The translations under genes and the position numbers were made by a program. DNA of 64,000 nt from UBA830 sp036339975 (lineage in GTDB: Bacteria; Pseudomonadota; Alphaproteobacteria; MPNO01; UBA830), in NCBI GenBank assembly GCA_036339975.1, contig JAYYZV010000020.1, positions 1 to 64,000 on the forward strand. The letters are read 5' to 3'. Each line of letters opens with the position of its first letter. Position 1 is the stretch's first letter. Shown in pieces: positions 41,623 to 50,175 of this stretch. The notes beneath the pieces are model-generated. The model did no database searches, was not told the origin of the DNA, and was given only the letters and a program-made list of their open reading frames with translations.

Positions 41623-42843
41623 CTAATCTAGTTGTATAAACAGGCATTTCAGGTATGCGCTTTCCGGCAGGTTTGGGTGTACGGGATGATCGGGCCCCGC
41701 GCCGCCTGTATGTAGTATGCGCCCCGAGCGGCCCGCATCCCGCACCCCGATGCGCACCTGTTCAGTAAACGACGCTACGTCCATGTGGTACGAACAGGAC
41801 GCCATGCACAGGATGCCGCCCGGTTCGACCAAAAATGCCGACAGTCGTGTCAACTTTCGGTATCCCCGCGCTCCAGGTTTCAGGTCTTTCTTGGATTTTA
41901 CGAAGGCTGGCGGATCGGCGACGACGATACCAAACCGTTCTTTGTCTTTCCCGAGCTTTTCGAGAGCGACGAACGCATCGGACTTTTCGAAGTGGCAAAT
42001 GCCGCCGTATCCGGCCTCTTCTGCCGCCTGAGCTGCAATCTCCAAAGCCGGTTCCGACCGGTCGATGCACAGGACATCAGTTGCACCGGAAGCAGCGGCG
42101 GTCAGGCCGAACCCGCCGAGATAGCTGTAGACGTCCAGCACCCTATGCCCTGCCGCCAGCGACGCGACACGTGCGCGGTTTTCACGCTGATCGAAGAACC
42201 AGCCCGTTTTATGACCAGCCGATAGGTCGGCGAGAAACTCGACACCGTTTTCCGGTACGCGGGCCAGCGATGGCAGGTCGCCGATGATGTCGGTAGCCGC
42301 GTCGTCAAGACCTTCTATTCGCCGTGCTGCGCCAGTGCGTTGTAGGACGATACCGGTCGGTGTCGGCGCCTGCTGCAAAGCGGATACAATCTTCTCGGAA
42401 AGCTGATTCATGCCTGCTGTATTGAGCTGCACGACAAAGGTACGGTCGTACCGGTCGACGATTAGACCTGGTAGGCCGTCGGCTTCCGCGTGGACAAGCC
42501 GGTAGAACGGTTGGTTGAACATTCGGTCGCGCAACTTCATGGCCGCAGAAAACTTTCCGGCGAGCCAATCCACGTCGATTGCGGCGTCGGCGTCGCGATC
42601 TAGAACCCGGGCGCTGATCAGTGGCCGGGGGTTGAACATCGCAGTACCCAATGGGCGTTCATACGCGTCGGCCAGCGTAACGATTGCGCCCGGCGGAAGC
42701 TCCTTGAACTCCTCGGTCATATTGATCTCGTTGGAGTAGACCCAGGGGTGACCCGCATAGACGCGCTTGTGGCGCCCAGGCAACATCGGAATCGTCGGCC
42801 GGTTTTCCGCGTTCGCCTCTTGGGGCATTGCAATGTCGTCCAT
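41623..42843 (-). CDS. rlmI: 23S rRNA m5C1962 methyltransferase RlmI-like
   Basis: SAM-dependent class I methyltransferase of 406 residues with an N-terminal PUA-like domain (HKRVYAGHPWVYSNEI) and a C-terminal Rossmann domain. SAM motif I is VLDVYSYLGGFGL (about 236-248), the substrate-site motif IV is VVADPPAFVKSKKDL and the catalytic Cys is in CMASCSYHM. The family methylates C1962 of 23S rRNA in E. coli (RlmI); this protein has the characteristic DPPAF and the CS motif. Next to GST genes, no functional link evident. ATG at 42843; a later Met at 20 is possible. Confidence 0.88.
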   Translation of the reverse strand: MDDIAMPQEANAENRPTIPMLPGRHKRVYAGHPWVYSNEINMTEEFKELPPGAIVTLADAYERPLGTAMFNPRPLISARVLDRDADAAIDVDWLAGKFSAAMKLRDRMFNQPFYRLVHAEADGLPGLIVDRYDRTFVVQLNTAGMNQLSEKIVSALQQAPTPTGIVLQRTGAARRIEGLDDAATDIIGDLPSLARVPENGVEFLADLSAGHKTGWFFDQRENRARVASLAAGHRVLDVYSYLGGFGLTAAASGATDVLCIDRSEPALEIAAQAAEEAGYGGICHFEKSDAFVALEKLGKDKERFGIVVADPPAFVKSKKDLKPGARGYRKLTRLSAFLVEPGGILCMASCSYHMDVASFTEQVRIGVRDAGRSGRILHTGGAGPDHPVHPNLPESAYLKCLFIQLD

Positions 42844-42948
42844 GGCTTTATTCTACAGGCTTCGGAGTGGTAAGGGTATCGTCAGGGTTGATTTGGAGTG
42901 CCGTATTTCTGTGACTGTTGGTGCGGTTCTGTGAAAATGGCTCAAGAA

Positions 42949-43812
42949 TTACCCGGTACGCATAGCCTCGCGCATGGTGCTGTAATACCCGGCGGCGAAG
43001 ATAATCAACGCGCCGGCGGCGGTCCAAACATCCATAACCTCGGTGAAGAGAAGCCATCCCAGAATTGCAGAAAAAGGGAGACGCATGAAATCAAATACGA
43101 TGACGAAGCTAGCATCGCCCACCGCAAGCGAACGGGTAATAAAGTAATGTGTAGCGTAGCCGGTAATGCCTAGACCGATCATTGCTGGCATATCGGACCA
43201 AGTCGGTGTCTGCCAGACAAAAGCCGCCGGGACAGCTGAATAAATTAGGATAGTGACGCTCATGTAGAACACAACTGTGCTACCTGACTCTGTATCCGAC
43301 AGCCGCTTGGTCACCACATGTGCACAGGAATATAGGAACGCTGCTAGCAGGATTGAAAGGGTGCCGATATTGACCGGAATTATGCCAGGCCGAATGATTA
43401 TCAGAGCGCCGGCGAAACCGATCAAGATAGCGACCATGCGATGTCCGCCGATGCGCTCGCCCAGAAAAGCTGCTGCGATGATCGCTGTGAATAGCGGAGA
43501 TGTGAATTGAAGCGCCGCCACATCTGCCAGCGCAATCTTCGTCACACCGAAAAACCAGGCAACGTTGCCGCCGTATAGGAATGCGTTGCGGAGCGCATGT
43601 GTTCCAAGCCGGTCGGTCTTGAAAACAGCCTTCCCTTGACGGACCAGAGATGGCGTCATCAGAAATAGGTTGATTACGTTGCGAAGGAAAATCATGAGCA
43701 GGATGGAATAGGTTGGTAAATAGCGTATACACACGGCCATCGCGGTTAAAGCCGCAGCGGCGGCAATCATCCACCAAGCCCCCTTTGCGGCATTACTCAT
43801 CGAATTTTCCAT
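42949..43812 (-). CDS. EamA/DMT-family transporter
   Basis: A 287-residue, ten-segment EamA-type transporter, related to that at 39357. The ggt gene just upstream ends at 43839 and its stop forms a TTGA with a TTG at 43842. From that TTG the reading MTIWFVIWKC gives an unlikely N-terminus, so I prefer ATG at 43812 with GGAAATGC before it, or ATG at 43800 with MSNAAKGAWW. Translational coupling to ggt suggests export of a product or substrate of GGT such as Cys-Gly, glutamate or other amino-acid derivatives (inference). Confidence 0.83.
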   Translation of the reverse strand: MENSMSNAAKGAWWMIAAAAALTAMAVCIRYLPTYSILLMIFLRNVINLFLMTPSLVRQGKAVFKTDRLGTHALRNAFLYGGNVAWFFGVTKIALADVAALQFTSPLFTAIIAAAFLGERIGGHRMVAILIGFAGALIIIRPGIIPVNIGTLSILLAAFLYSCAHVVTKRLSDTESGSTVVFYMSVTILIYSAVPAAFVWQTPTWSDMPAMIGLGITGYATHYFITRSLAVGDASFVIVFDFMRLPFSAILGWLLFTEVMDVWTAAGALIIFAAGYYSTMREAMRTG

Positions 43813-43838
43813 GCATTTCCATATCACAAACCATATCG

Positions 43839-45551
43839 TCAATCCCCGAGTGCAATACCTTCACGCCGTCTGTCGGCACCGCCGTCATATCCGCGGGGCG
43901 TAACGCGGATACCATGCAGACCACTTGTCAGTGTTCGAATTCGCACATTGTGGCCTAGGCCCCTTAATGCGTCGACGTACTTTACCAGCTGGGTTCCTTT
44001 CTCTAGCTCTGTCCACCCATTCCGGTTGGTATGCGTCGGTAGGTCGATCGCGGCTTGCATGCCGAGTTTCCAGTCGATCAAGCCGATTAACGTTTTGGCA
44101 ACATAGGCTATGATCCTTGATCCACCTGGAGACCCTACTATTGCAAAAAGCTGCCCGTCTTGGTTGAGGACAAGCTTCGGCGACATGGAACTTCGGGGGC
44201 GTTTTCGGGGGGCAACGGCGTTGGCAACCGAGCGGCCGTTGCGGCGGGGCGAATAGGCAAAATCCGACAGTTGGTTGTTTAGCAGGAATCCTCGTACCAA
44301 CAGGCGGCTGCCGAAAGCGCGCGCGATCGAAGAGGTCATGCTGACAGCGTTGCCGTCGGCGTCGATCACTGACAGGTGTGACGTGGACGGAAATCCCTCG
44401 CGCGCATCTGGCGCAAGCCGCATGTGCTCTGAAGAAGGCGGAAGCCCAGGCATTGCCTTGCCCATGGACCCCGCCGAATTAATTTGTTTTGACCGGCGGC
44501 GCAGATAGCTCGAGTTGAGCATTCCTCGTACGGGTACCAATACAAAATCAGGGTCGCCGATATACTGCGCGCGGTCGGCATAGGCTAGACGACTGGCTTC
44601 CGATATTAGATGTACCGCTTCGACCGATCCTGGCTGGATTTGTGACATTTTAAAGGGTTTTAAAAGCCCGAGAATTTGTAGAACAGTAATCCCGCCCGAA
44701 GTTGGCGGCGGCATGCCACACACCCGCTTGTCTCGATAAACTATGCAGACAGGTGTGCGCTTTTTAGCCTTGTATCTCGCAATATCCGCTTGCGTCATTA
44801 CAGCCGGATTATGGACGGCGCTTTTTACGGTAACCGCGATATCTTTTGAAATAGCCCCGGCATAAAAGGCATCTGGTCCTTTGGAGGCGATCAGGCGCAG
44901 CGTGTCGGCTAGCGGTGGATTGCGGAGACGGTGCCCGACCGGCAGAGGATTTCCGGATGGGGTATAAAAATAAGCACGCGCTGCTGGGAAGTCCCTCATA
45001 TCTTTCGCGCGCCGGATCATTTTGTTGAGGCGCCGTGATACCTTAAAACCCTTTTCTGCTAGTTGAATTGCTGGATCGAAAAGCCTTGCCCATGGCAGAT
45101 TTCCGTGATCCCTGTGGGCTAGGTACAGCATCTGTATTAAGCCTGGCACACCGACCGCAGTGCCACCTGTACCCACATCCTGAAATGCCCGGCGTTTGCC
45201 GTTAGACCTAATAAAGACTTCGGGGCGGATTTTCTCGGGGGCTGTCTCACGTCCGTCATAGGCTTCGATTTTCCGATCGGCCTCTCGGAAATGCATCAGG
45301 AAGGCCCCGCCACCGATACCGGAGCTTTGCGGTTCAACGAGGTTCAAAACCATTTGAGCGGCGATTGCGGCATCGACAGCGCTACCCCCGGCTCGCAGAA
45401 TATCGCGTCCCGCTTCGGAGGCCATCGGGTGAGCGGCAACTATCATGTGTTGTTGGGGTAGATTAGGCGCTGCAGCACAGACCGAAATTTCGGAGACCAG
45501 CCCAATCAACAGTATAGAATAGTATTTTTTGTTACTGATTTTCCTTAACAA
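43839..45551 (-). CDS. ggt: Gamma-glutamyltransferase (periplasmic)
   Basis: Ntn-type hydrolase removing or transferring the gamma-glutamyl group of glutathione and related peptides. Seen are PMASEAGRDILRAGGSAVDAAI (N-terminal), SSGIGGGAFLMHF, LAYADRAQYIGDPDF, and the autoprocessing site region PSTSHLSVIDADGNAVSM with the catalytic Thr. GSPGGSRII is the C-terminal anion hole. The frame is open to TTG at 45620 (593 residues), which would leave only 33 bp before panB. I prefer TTG at 45551, which gives the signal peptide LRKISNKKYYSILLIGLVSE with the rest of the N-terminus. Start uncertain; identity of the gene is not. Confidence 0.9.
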   Translation of the reverse strand: MLRKISNKKYYSILLIGLVSEISVCAAAPNLPQQHMIVAAHPMASEAGRDILRAGGSAVDAAIAAQMVLNLVEPQSSGIGGGAFLMHFREADRKIEAYDGRETAPEKIRPEVFIRSNGKRRAFQDVGTGGTAVGVPGLIQMLYLAHRDHGNLPWARLFDPAIQLAEKGFKVSRRLNKMIRRAKDMRDFPAARAYFYTPSGNPLPVGHRLRNPPLADTLRLIASKGPDAFYAGAISKDIAVTVKSAVHNPAVMTQADIARYKAKKRTPVCIVYRDKRVCGMPPPTSGGITVLQILGLLKPFKMSQIQPGSVEAVHLISEASRLAYADRAQYIGDPDFVLVPVRGMLNSSYLRRRSKQINSAGSMGKAMPGLPPSSEHMRLAPDAREGFPSTSHLSVIDADGNAVSMTSSIARAFGSRLLVRGFLLNNQLSDFAYSPRRNGRSVANAVAPRKRPRSSMSPKLVLNQDGQLFAIVGSPGGSRIIAYVAKTLIGLIDWKLGMQAAIDLPTHTNRNGWTELEKGTQLVKYVDALRGLGHNVRIRTLTSGLHGIRVTPRGYDGGADRRREGIALGD

Positions 45552-45652
45552 AGGTAGAGCGGTGTATGAAATTTGCGTAATCCCTTTTGCAGGTGCGAAA
45601 AAGAAGGTAGAACAGCCCAATCTCTCGCCGGATCAGCCTACGGAGGGCGACG

Positions 45653-46507
45653 ATGAGCACCGCAAGCCGGATAAACCGGATTACAACGCCAGAACTATCG
45701 GCGCGCAAGGGCAACGAACCGATCGTGGTTTTGACCGCTTATACAGCACCGTTGGCACAGTTTCTCGATGAGCATGTCGACTGTCTCCTCGTCGGGGATT
45801 CCCTTGGCATGGTCGTGTACGGACTAGACACGACGCTGGCTGTTTCACTCGACATGATGATCAATCATGCCGCCGCCGTTGTGCGAGGGTCGACCCATTC
45901 GTGTGTGATTGTCGATATGCCATTCGCCTCTTATCAAGAATCGCCTGAACAGGCCTATCGCAATGCTGCCCGGATGATGCAGGAAACCGGAGTTGATGGT
46001 GTGAAACTCGAGGCCGGTCTGGCACTGGCCCCCACAATCAAATTTCTGGTGCAGCGCGGCATTCCGGTGATGGGTCATGTTGGGCTTATGCCGCAATCGG
46101 TAAACGCCTATGGCGGTTTCCGGGTTCAGGGGAAGGAAACGTCGGTCGCCCGTCAGGTGATCGATGACGCACGTGCGGTGTCCGATGCCGGCGCCTTTTC
46201 AATTGTGGTAGAAGGAGTCATGGAGCCGGTCGCGCGCGAAATTACCAATGTTGTGCCGGTTCCAACCATCGGTATTGGCGCGTCCGCCGAATGCGATGGC
46301 CAGGTTCTAGTAACAGAGGATTTGTTGGGTCTTTTCAGCGACTTTACACCGAAATTTGTCAAACGCTATGCAGGGCTGGGTGAACAGGTTGCTGCTGCCG
46401 CGGCAGCCTATGCCCAAGACGTTCGAGCCCGTCGCTTTCCCGCTTCTGAACATTGCTTTGGGGCGCCAAAGGCGGATGGTGCAGAGGTACGACAACTTAA
46501 ATCCTGA
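45653..46507 (+). CDS. panB: 3-methyl-2-oxobutanoate hydroxymethyltransferase
   Basis: A 284-residue enzyme using 5,10-methylene-tetrahydrofolate to turn 2-oxoisovalerate into ketopantoate, the first pantothenate step. Seen are VLTAYTAPLAQFLDE, CLLVGDSLGMVVYG with Mg-binding Asp, DGVKLEAG, and IVVEGVMEPVAREIT with the catalytic Glu, and GIGASAECDGQVLV. It is 12 bp before panC. ATG at 45653 lies in the divergent region with ggt; GGAGGGCGACG precedes it. One-carbon supply would come from the fhs pathway at the end of the window. Confidence 0.96.
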   Translation: MSTASRINRITTPELSARKGNEPIVVLTAYTAPLAQFLDEHVDCLLVGDSLGMVVYGLDTTLAVSLDMMINHAAAVVRGSTHSCVIVDMPFASYQESPEQAYRNAARMMQETGVDGVKLEAGLALAPTIKFLVQRGIPVMGHVGLMPQSVNAYGGFRVQGKETSVARQVIDDARAVSDAGAFSIVVEGVMEPVAREITNVVPVPTIGIGASAECDGQVLVTEDLLGLFSDFTPKFVKRYAGLGEQVAAAAAAYAQDVRARRFPASEHCFGAPKADGAEVRQLKS

Positions 46508-46519
46508 TCGCCATTTGCT

Positions 46520-47407
46520 GTGAAAGGCTCTCAAGAAAAAACCGATGTGTCGCCGACATTAAAAATAACTAGGACAGCAGCGGAACTGCGGGAAGAGGTT
46601 GAGGGTGCCCGTAAAAACGGCGCCGTCATCGGGTTAGTGCCTACCATGGGCGCTTTGCACGAAGGGCACCTTGCGTTGGTTAGCCGAGCGAGGCGCGACT
46701 GCGGATTGGTTGTTGCGAGCCTCTTCGTCAATCCCACACAGTTCGGGAAAAACGAAGATTTTGATTCTTATCCACGAGACGAGGCTAAAGACCTCGCCCT
46801 TTTCCATCAGCACGGCGTAGATATTGTCTATGCACCTAAGGTCGCAGAAATATATCCTGACGGTTTTGGGATCACTGTAACCGTGTCCGGTCTGGCCGAA
46901 GAATTGTGCGGCGCGATCCGGCCAGGCCACTTTGACGGTGTAACCACCGTCGTTTCCAAACTATTCGATCACTGCCATCCGGACGTCGCTTATTTCGGTG
47001 AAAAGGACTATCAGCAGCTTAGAGTGGTGGAGCAGATGGTATCGGATTTGGACCTATCGGTCCGGATTGTGGGTATTCCCATTGTCAGGGAAAAGGATGG
47101 TCTCGCACTGTCGTCACGAAATGCCTATCTCAATGTTTGCGAACGAAGCGTCGCGCCAGCATTGCAAAGGATAATGAGGGTGGTAGTAGATCGCCTCTCT
47201 CTCGGTGTTGACATGGAAGAACATTGCGAATGGGGTAGAGATGCAGTAATTCGTGCCGGTTTCGATCGGGTCGACTATTTCGAAATTCGAGATAATGAGA
47301 CGTTACTTCAGGTGGATGGATTCCGTCCCGGCCTTCGCCTATTTGCTGCCGCGTGGCTAAGTGAAACGCGACTGATCGATAATATTGAGATAGACAAAAT
47401 CAAATAG
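46520..47407 (+). CDS. panC: Pantoate-beta-alanine ligase
   Basis: A 295-residue adenylate-forming enzyme joining pantoate and beta-alanine to pantothenate. VPTMGALHEGHLALV carries the HIGH-like nucleotide motif, then VNPTQFGKNEDF, GVTTVVSKLFD, FGEKDYQQL and VREKDGLALSSRN. GTG at 46520 is the only start near; panB stop is 12 bp upstream so the two are co-transcribed. There is no panD nearby, so beta-alanine comes from elsewhere. Confidence 0.95.
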   Translation: MKGSQEKTDVSPTLKITRTAAELREEVEGARKNGAVIGLVPTMGALHEGHLALVSRARRDCGLVVASLFVNPTQFGKNEDFDSYPRDEAKDLALFHQHGVDIVYAPKVAEIYPDGFGITVTVSGLAEELCGAIRPGHFDGVTTVVSKLFDHCHPDVAYFGEKDYQQLRVVEQMVSDLDLSVRIVGIPIVREKDGLALSSRNAYLNVCERSVAPALQRIMRVVVDRLSLGVDMEEHCEWGRDAVIRAGFDRVDYFEIRDNETLLQVDGFRPGLRLFAAAWLSETRLIDNIEIDKIK

Positions 47408-47463
47408 CGGTTTGTCGTGCATTGCACGGGCTTCGATAAACCCAACCAAAAAAAGAGGCGCGT

Positions 47464-48147
47464 ATGTTCTACGAGACCGCAAAAAACAATCACGGCCTAC
47501 CTTATAATCCCTATAAATCCATCGTGGTTCCCCGACCTATAGGTTGGATAACGACACTGAACTCTGATGGCGTGGTTAACTTGGCACCATATAGTCAGTT
47601 CAACAACCTAGGATACGACCCTCCGTACGTTATGTTTTCATCTGGCTCGGAAGTTGGTGCTGGTGGGCCAAAAGATAGCGCGCGAAATGCGCTGATTACT
47701 GGAGAATTTGTATGCAACATGGCTACATGGGAATTGCGCGATCAGGTTAACACCACGGCCCAGATGGTGCCGTCGGATGTAGATGAAGCGGAGATGGCCG
47801 AACTCGAGATGGTGCCGTCAAAATTGGTTGCCCCGCCTCGCGTAAAGGCTTCACCGGTTCACTTGGAATGTCGTTATCATGCTACGCTGACCCTGCCGGG
47901 GAATTCGGTAGACAATATAGTTTACCTAGTGGTCGGGGAAGTCCTCGGTGTTCATATCAATGACGACGTCATCACCGAGGAGGGAAAGATAGATATACTT
48001 AAATGTCGTCCGCTCGCGCGTATGGGATATTTCGACTACACCTCGGTCGAATCTGTGTTTGAAATTGCACCTAGCGGACCCAACCTAGAGAACATTCAGC
48101 GTGGTTTGGAGGGACGGGCAAGGGGCAGACAAGACGCGACTGAGTAA
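47464..48147 (+). CDS. Flavin reductase family protein
   Basis: A 227-residue FMN-binding split-barrel protein of the flavin reductase-like family. NPYKSIVVPRPIGWIT with STL-like sequence (TTLNSDGVVNLAPYSQFN) is the FMN-binding N-terminus, followed by PPYVMFSSG, ARNALITGEFVCNMATWEL and LECRYHATLTLPG, with VVGEVLGVHI at the end. The family reduces free flavin with NAD(P)H or serves as a monooxygenase partner; no monooxygenase is adjacent. It follows panC after 56 bp. Function in this organism is not determined. Confidence 0.87.
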   Translation: MFYETAKNNHGLPYNPYKSIVVPRPIGWITTLNSDGVVNLAPYSQFNNLGYDPPYVMFSSGSEVGAGGPKDSARNALITGEFVCNMATWELRDQVNTTAQMVPSDVDEAEMAELEMVPSKLVAPPRVKASPVHLECRYHATLTLPGNSVDNIVYLVVGEVLGVHINDDVITEEGKIDILKCRPLARMGYFDYTSVESVFEIAPSGPNLENIQRGLEGRARGRQDATE

Positions 48148-48207
48148 ATCCGTGCCAGTATTACAAACACCCGACGCTATTAGCCGTCCTTTTCTGTAGT
48201 CAAAATT

Positions 48208-49395
48208 CTAGCGGACGTAAATATGAACTTCGTTGGATGTTACGGTGTTGCTGGTCAGCGCCGACATGCGGACCCTGTCCAGCGGCAGTCCCATGTCGGA
48301 GAGCGAACGTAGAACCTTTTCGGCATTTTTCTTTGAAGAGCTTGCCAAGAGCGAGGTTCGGGCAGCGTTTCCTCGGTTCGGCGACACGGCGATTAGGTCA
48401 AACATTGCATTCGGCCGGCGCTGCAGTGCTCGGCTTACCGCATTATACAACGGCTGCTCATATTGAACGGTGGCTCGGTCGAAACGGATCACGACCAGTG
48501 GTCGGCGCGCGCTTGCCGAGGGGAGGGGTGATGCCGCAAACCCGCTGCTAGCTGCCGGTGCGGCGGAAGAGAATGCCCGGTTACCGAGGCTCGATCCAAG
48601 TATCTCACCATTTTTGATGGCCAGAGCCATCGTCGTGAGGTTGGTGCGCTCGGCGCTGAGGTAGTTGCTTTGGCGAGAAATATCCTCACTCAACTCGTTG
48701 AGCAGTCGGTCGATGAGAACAACCGTGCGGTTGACTTCGTCCTCTAGAATAGACAACTGGCGATGGTCTTCGTCGATCGCGCCTGAAAGGCCATAGGCTG
48801 CGCGAGTTGTCTCCAGAAGGTACGCCGAAAGGGTCGATGTACTGGCCACGCCGTTGGCCAGTGTGTTCATTTGCGCGATATCACTTTCCACCTGAGCCAG
48901 GCTCGCTTGAGCCACATTCCACTGGCTAACCATTGCGGGATTGCCGGGCGTAGTGCCGACCTGCAACCGCGAGTTAATTCTGCCAACCGTCGTGTGGTAG
49001 TTCTGCGAGTGCCGAACGGTAAGAGTCCGGATCGACTGCAACTGAGTGTTCTGCTGAGTGATCTGAGACTGAAGCCGCCGCAATTCGCCTCGAATCTCGA
49101 CGACGCGCTGACCTACATAGGTCCCAGTAGTAGCTCCCTGTGACACCTGCTGAGGGACAAAATTTGTCCTGCCGAGCGTGGGCGGTGGTGGCGGAGACAA
49201 GGTCGGTTGCCGGTTCGACTCGGCACGTGATGCCGGAATATTGGTCTGCGTATTTTGGCCACTGGATGGGTCTTTCCCAGTCAGCGACGGCCATATTACA
49301 TCTGATGCAAAGGAGCAGCCGCCCACAAGGGTAAAGGCCGTCAAAACGACCGCACAACTTTTCGTAGCATTCGTCCGGGTTCTTAGAAGGGCCAT
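48208..49395 (-). CDS. Coiled-coil lipoprotein with OmpA-like C-terminal domain
   Basis: About 395 residues. The lipoprotein signal is MALLRTRTNATKSCAVVLTA followed by FTLVGGC (lipobox, C27); the residue after Cys is Ser so outer-membrane sorting is likely. Then a Pro-rich linker (PPPPPTLG), a long helical/coiled-coil middle (about 85-250), a Ser/Ala-rich stretch, and a compact C-terminal domain (about 295-395) starting PLVVIRFDRATVQYEQ and ending SNEVHIYVR, OmpA-like in layout (periplasmic binding). I chose ATG 49395 (GAGG eight bases before), not the upstream TTG. To my recollection similar proteins occur in other Rhodospirillales; their function is unknown. Confidence 0.75.
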   Translation of the reverse strand: MALLRTRTNATKSCAVVLTAFTLVGGCSFASDVIWPSLTGKDPSSGQNTQTNIPASRAESNRQPTLSPPPPPTLGRTNFVPQQVSQGATTGTYVGQRVVEIRGELRRLQSQITQQNTQLQSIRTLTVRHSQNYHTTVGRINSRLQVGTTPGNPAMVSQWNVAQASLAQVESDIAQMNTLANGVASTSTLSAYLLETTRAAYGLSGAIDEDHRQLSILEDEVNRTVVLIDRLLNELSEDISRQSNYLSAERTNLTTMALAIKNGEILGSSLGNRAFSSAAPAASSGFAASPLPSASARRPLVVIRFDRATVQYEQPLYNAVSRALQRRPNAMFDLIAVSPNRGNAARTSLLASSSKKNAEKVLRSLSDMGLPLDRVRMSALTSNTVTSNEVHIYVR

Positions 49396-49757
49396 GATGA
49401 AGGCCTCGCTCCCCAATAATTCATTTTTCGGCGGCCCCGGTAACAGAGTATAACAAAACCACCGAAAACGACGGAGTTTGCATAAGCAGTTGGGCCGGCA
49501 AGCATAGTACTTTAACGATTATCCATCTACAAGCCGATTGTCATTAAGAAAACGGCGGCTGGAAAAAAATATTCACGCTCCACTCTCCCGTATTTTATGC
49601 TAATTCGTTGAGGTTTTCTTCGTTCAAGCCTGTTCTCCCAGCCACAGGGTTTGCAGGCATCAACTTTTATAAAATTGGTCCGATACAAAAGAGTCGAAAA
49701 TCGACAAACAACCGATTGCACCACGTATTGGCTTTGGCTATACCCTTGCAGCCCTTT
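49396..49757. other. Intergenic region between the lipoprotein gene and tRNA-Arg
   Basis: About 360 bp with no convincing gene. It holds the upstream region of the minus-strand lipoprotein gene (a TATACT-like hexamer on that strand lies near 49450) and the promoter of tRNA-Arg listed separately. Short reading frames here lack ribosome-binding sites and clear coding pattern. Confidence 0.6.
49716..49744 (+). promoter_or_regulatory. Sigma-70-type promoter for tRNA-Arg
   Basis: TTGCAC (49716-49721) and TATACC (49739-49744) are 17 bases apart, and the first base of the mature tRNA is at 49758, about 7 bases beyond the expected start site. Position and spacing make it a very likely promoter. Confidence 0.7.
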
Positions 49758-49834
49758 GCGCCCGTAGCTCAACTGGATAGAGTGCCTGACTACGGATCAG
49801 GAGGTTGGGGGTTCGAATCCTCCCGGGCGCGCCA
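49758..49834 (+). tRNA. tRNA-Arg (anticodon ACG)
   Basis: A 77-nt tRNA with encoded CCA (49832-49834). Acceptor arms GCGCCCG and CGGGCGC pair perfectly, the D-loop contains AGCTCAACTGGATAGAGT, the anticodon stem CCTGA/TCAGG encloses the loop CTACGGA with anticodon ACG, and the T-arm has GGTTCGAATCC. The A34 would be edited to inosine by TadA, so it reads CGU, CGC and CGA codons. Confidence 0.96.
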
Positions 49835-50175
49835 CTTTTCTCCCACAAAACTGCCAGTTTTTAGACATTCTATGGAATCCGCGGGATTTGATCCTGATCA
49901 GACTTCTTAGCGTCACGGGAAATATCACAGGCGAGCAACCAAGTTGTTAACTTTTCGTTCGAGGGCCTGATTCTATCGAACGAATACATGAAAATATTTA
50001 ACAATTGGGCAATTCAGAATATTTTATTTCAAATATAACTGCCACATAAAGGTTTTGTGAGAAGATAGGGCCAAGAAATTGTGAGTAACGTGTGGTCCGG
50101 ATTGCCCAGATCCCCCGCCTTTGCTCTACGTTATAAATCTGTTATCAGCGCTATGAGATTAACCCTGACTTCGAA
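49835..50175. other. AT-rich gap between tRNA-Arg and the BenE gene
   Basis: About 340 bp without a recognisable gene. The stretch near 49990-50060 is AT-rich, and AATCC-GCG-GGATT is a small inverted repeat near 49875. No direct repeat of the tRNA 3' end was noticed, so no integration site is claimed. The last bases serve as leader of the BenE gene. Confidence 0.5.

Noticed and set aside
49835..50175. Integration (att) site at the 3' end of tRNA-Arg
   Set aside because: No integrase gene and no direct repeat of the tRNA 3' end was noticed downstream.
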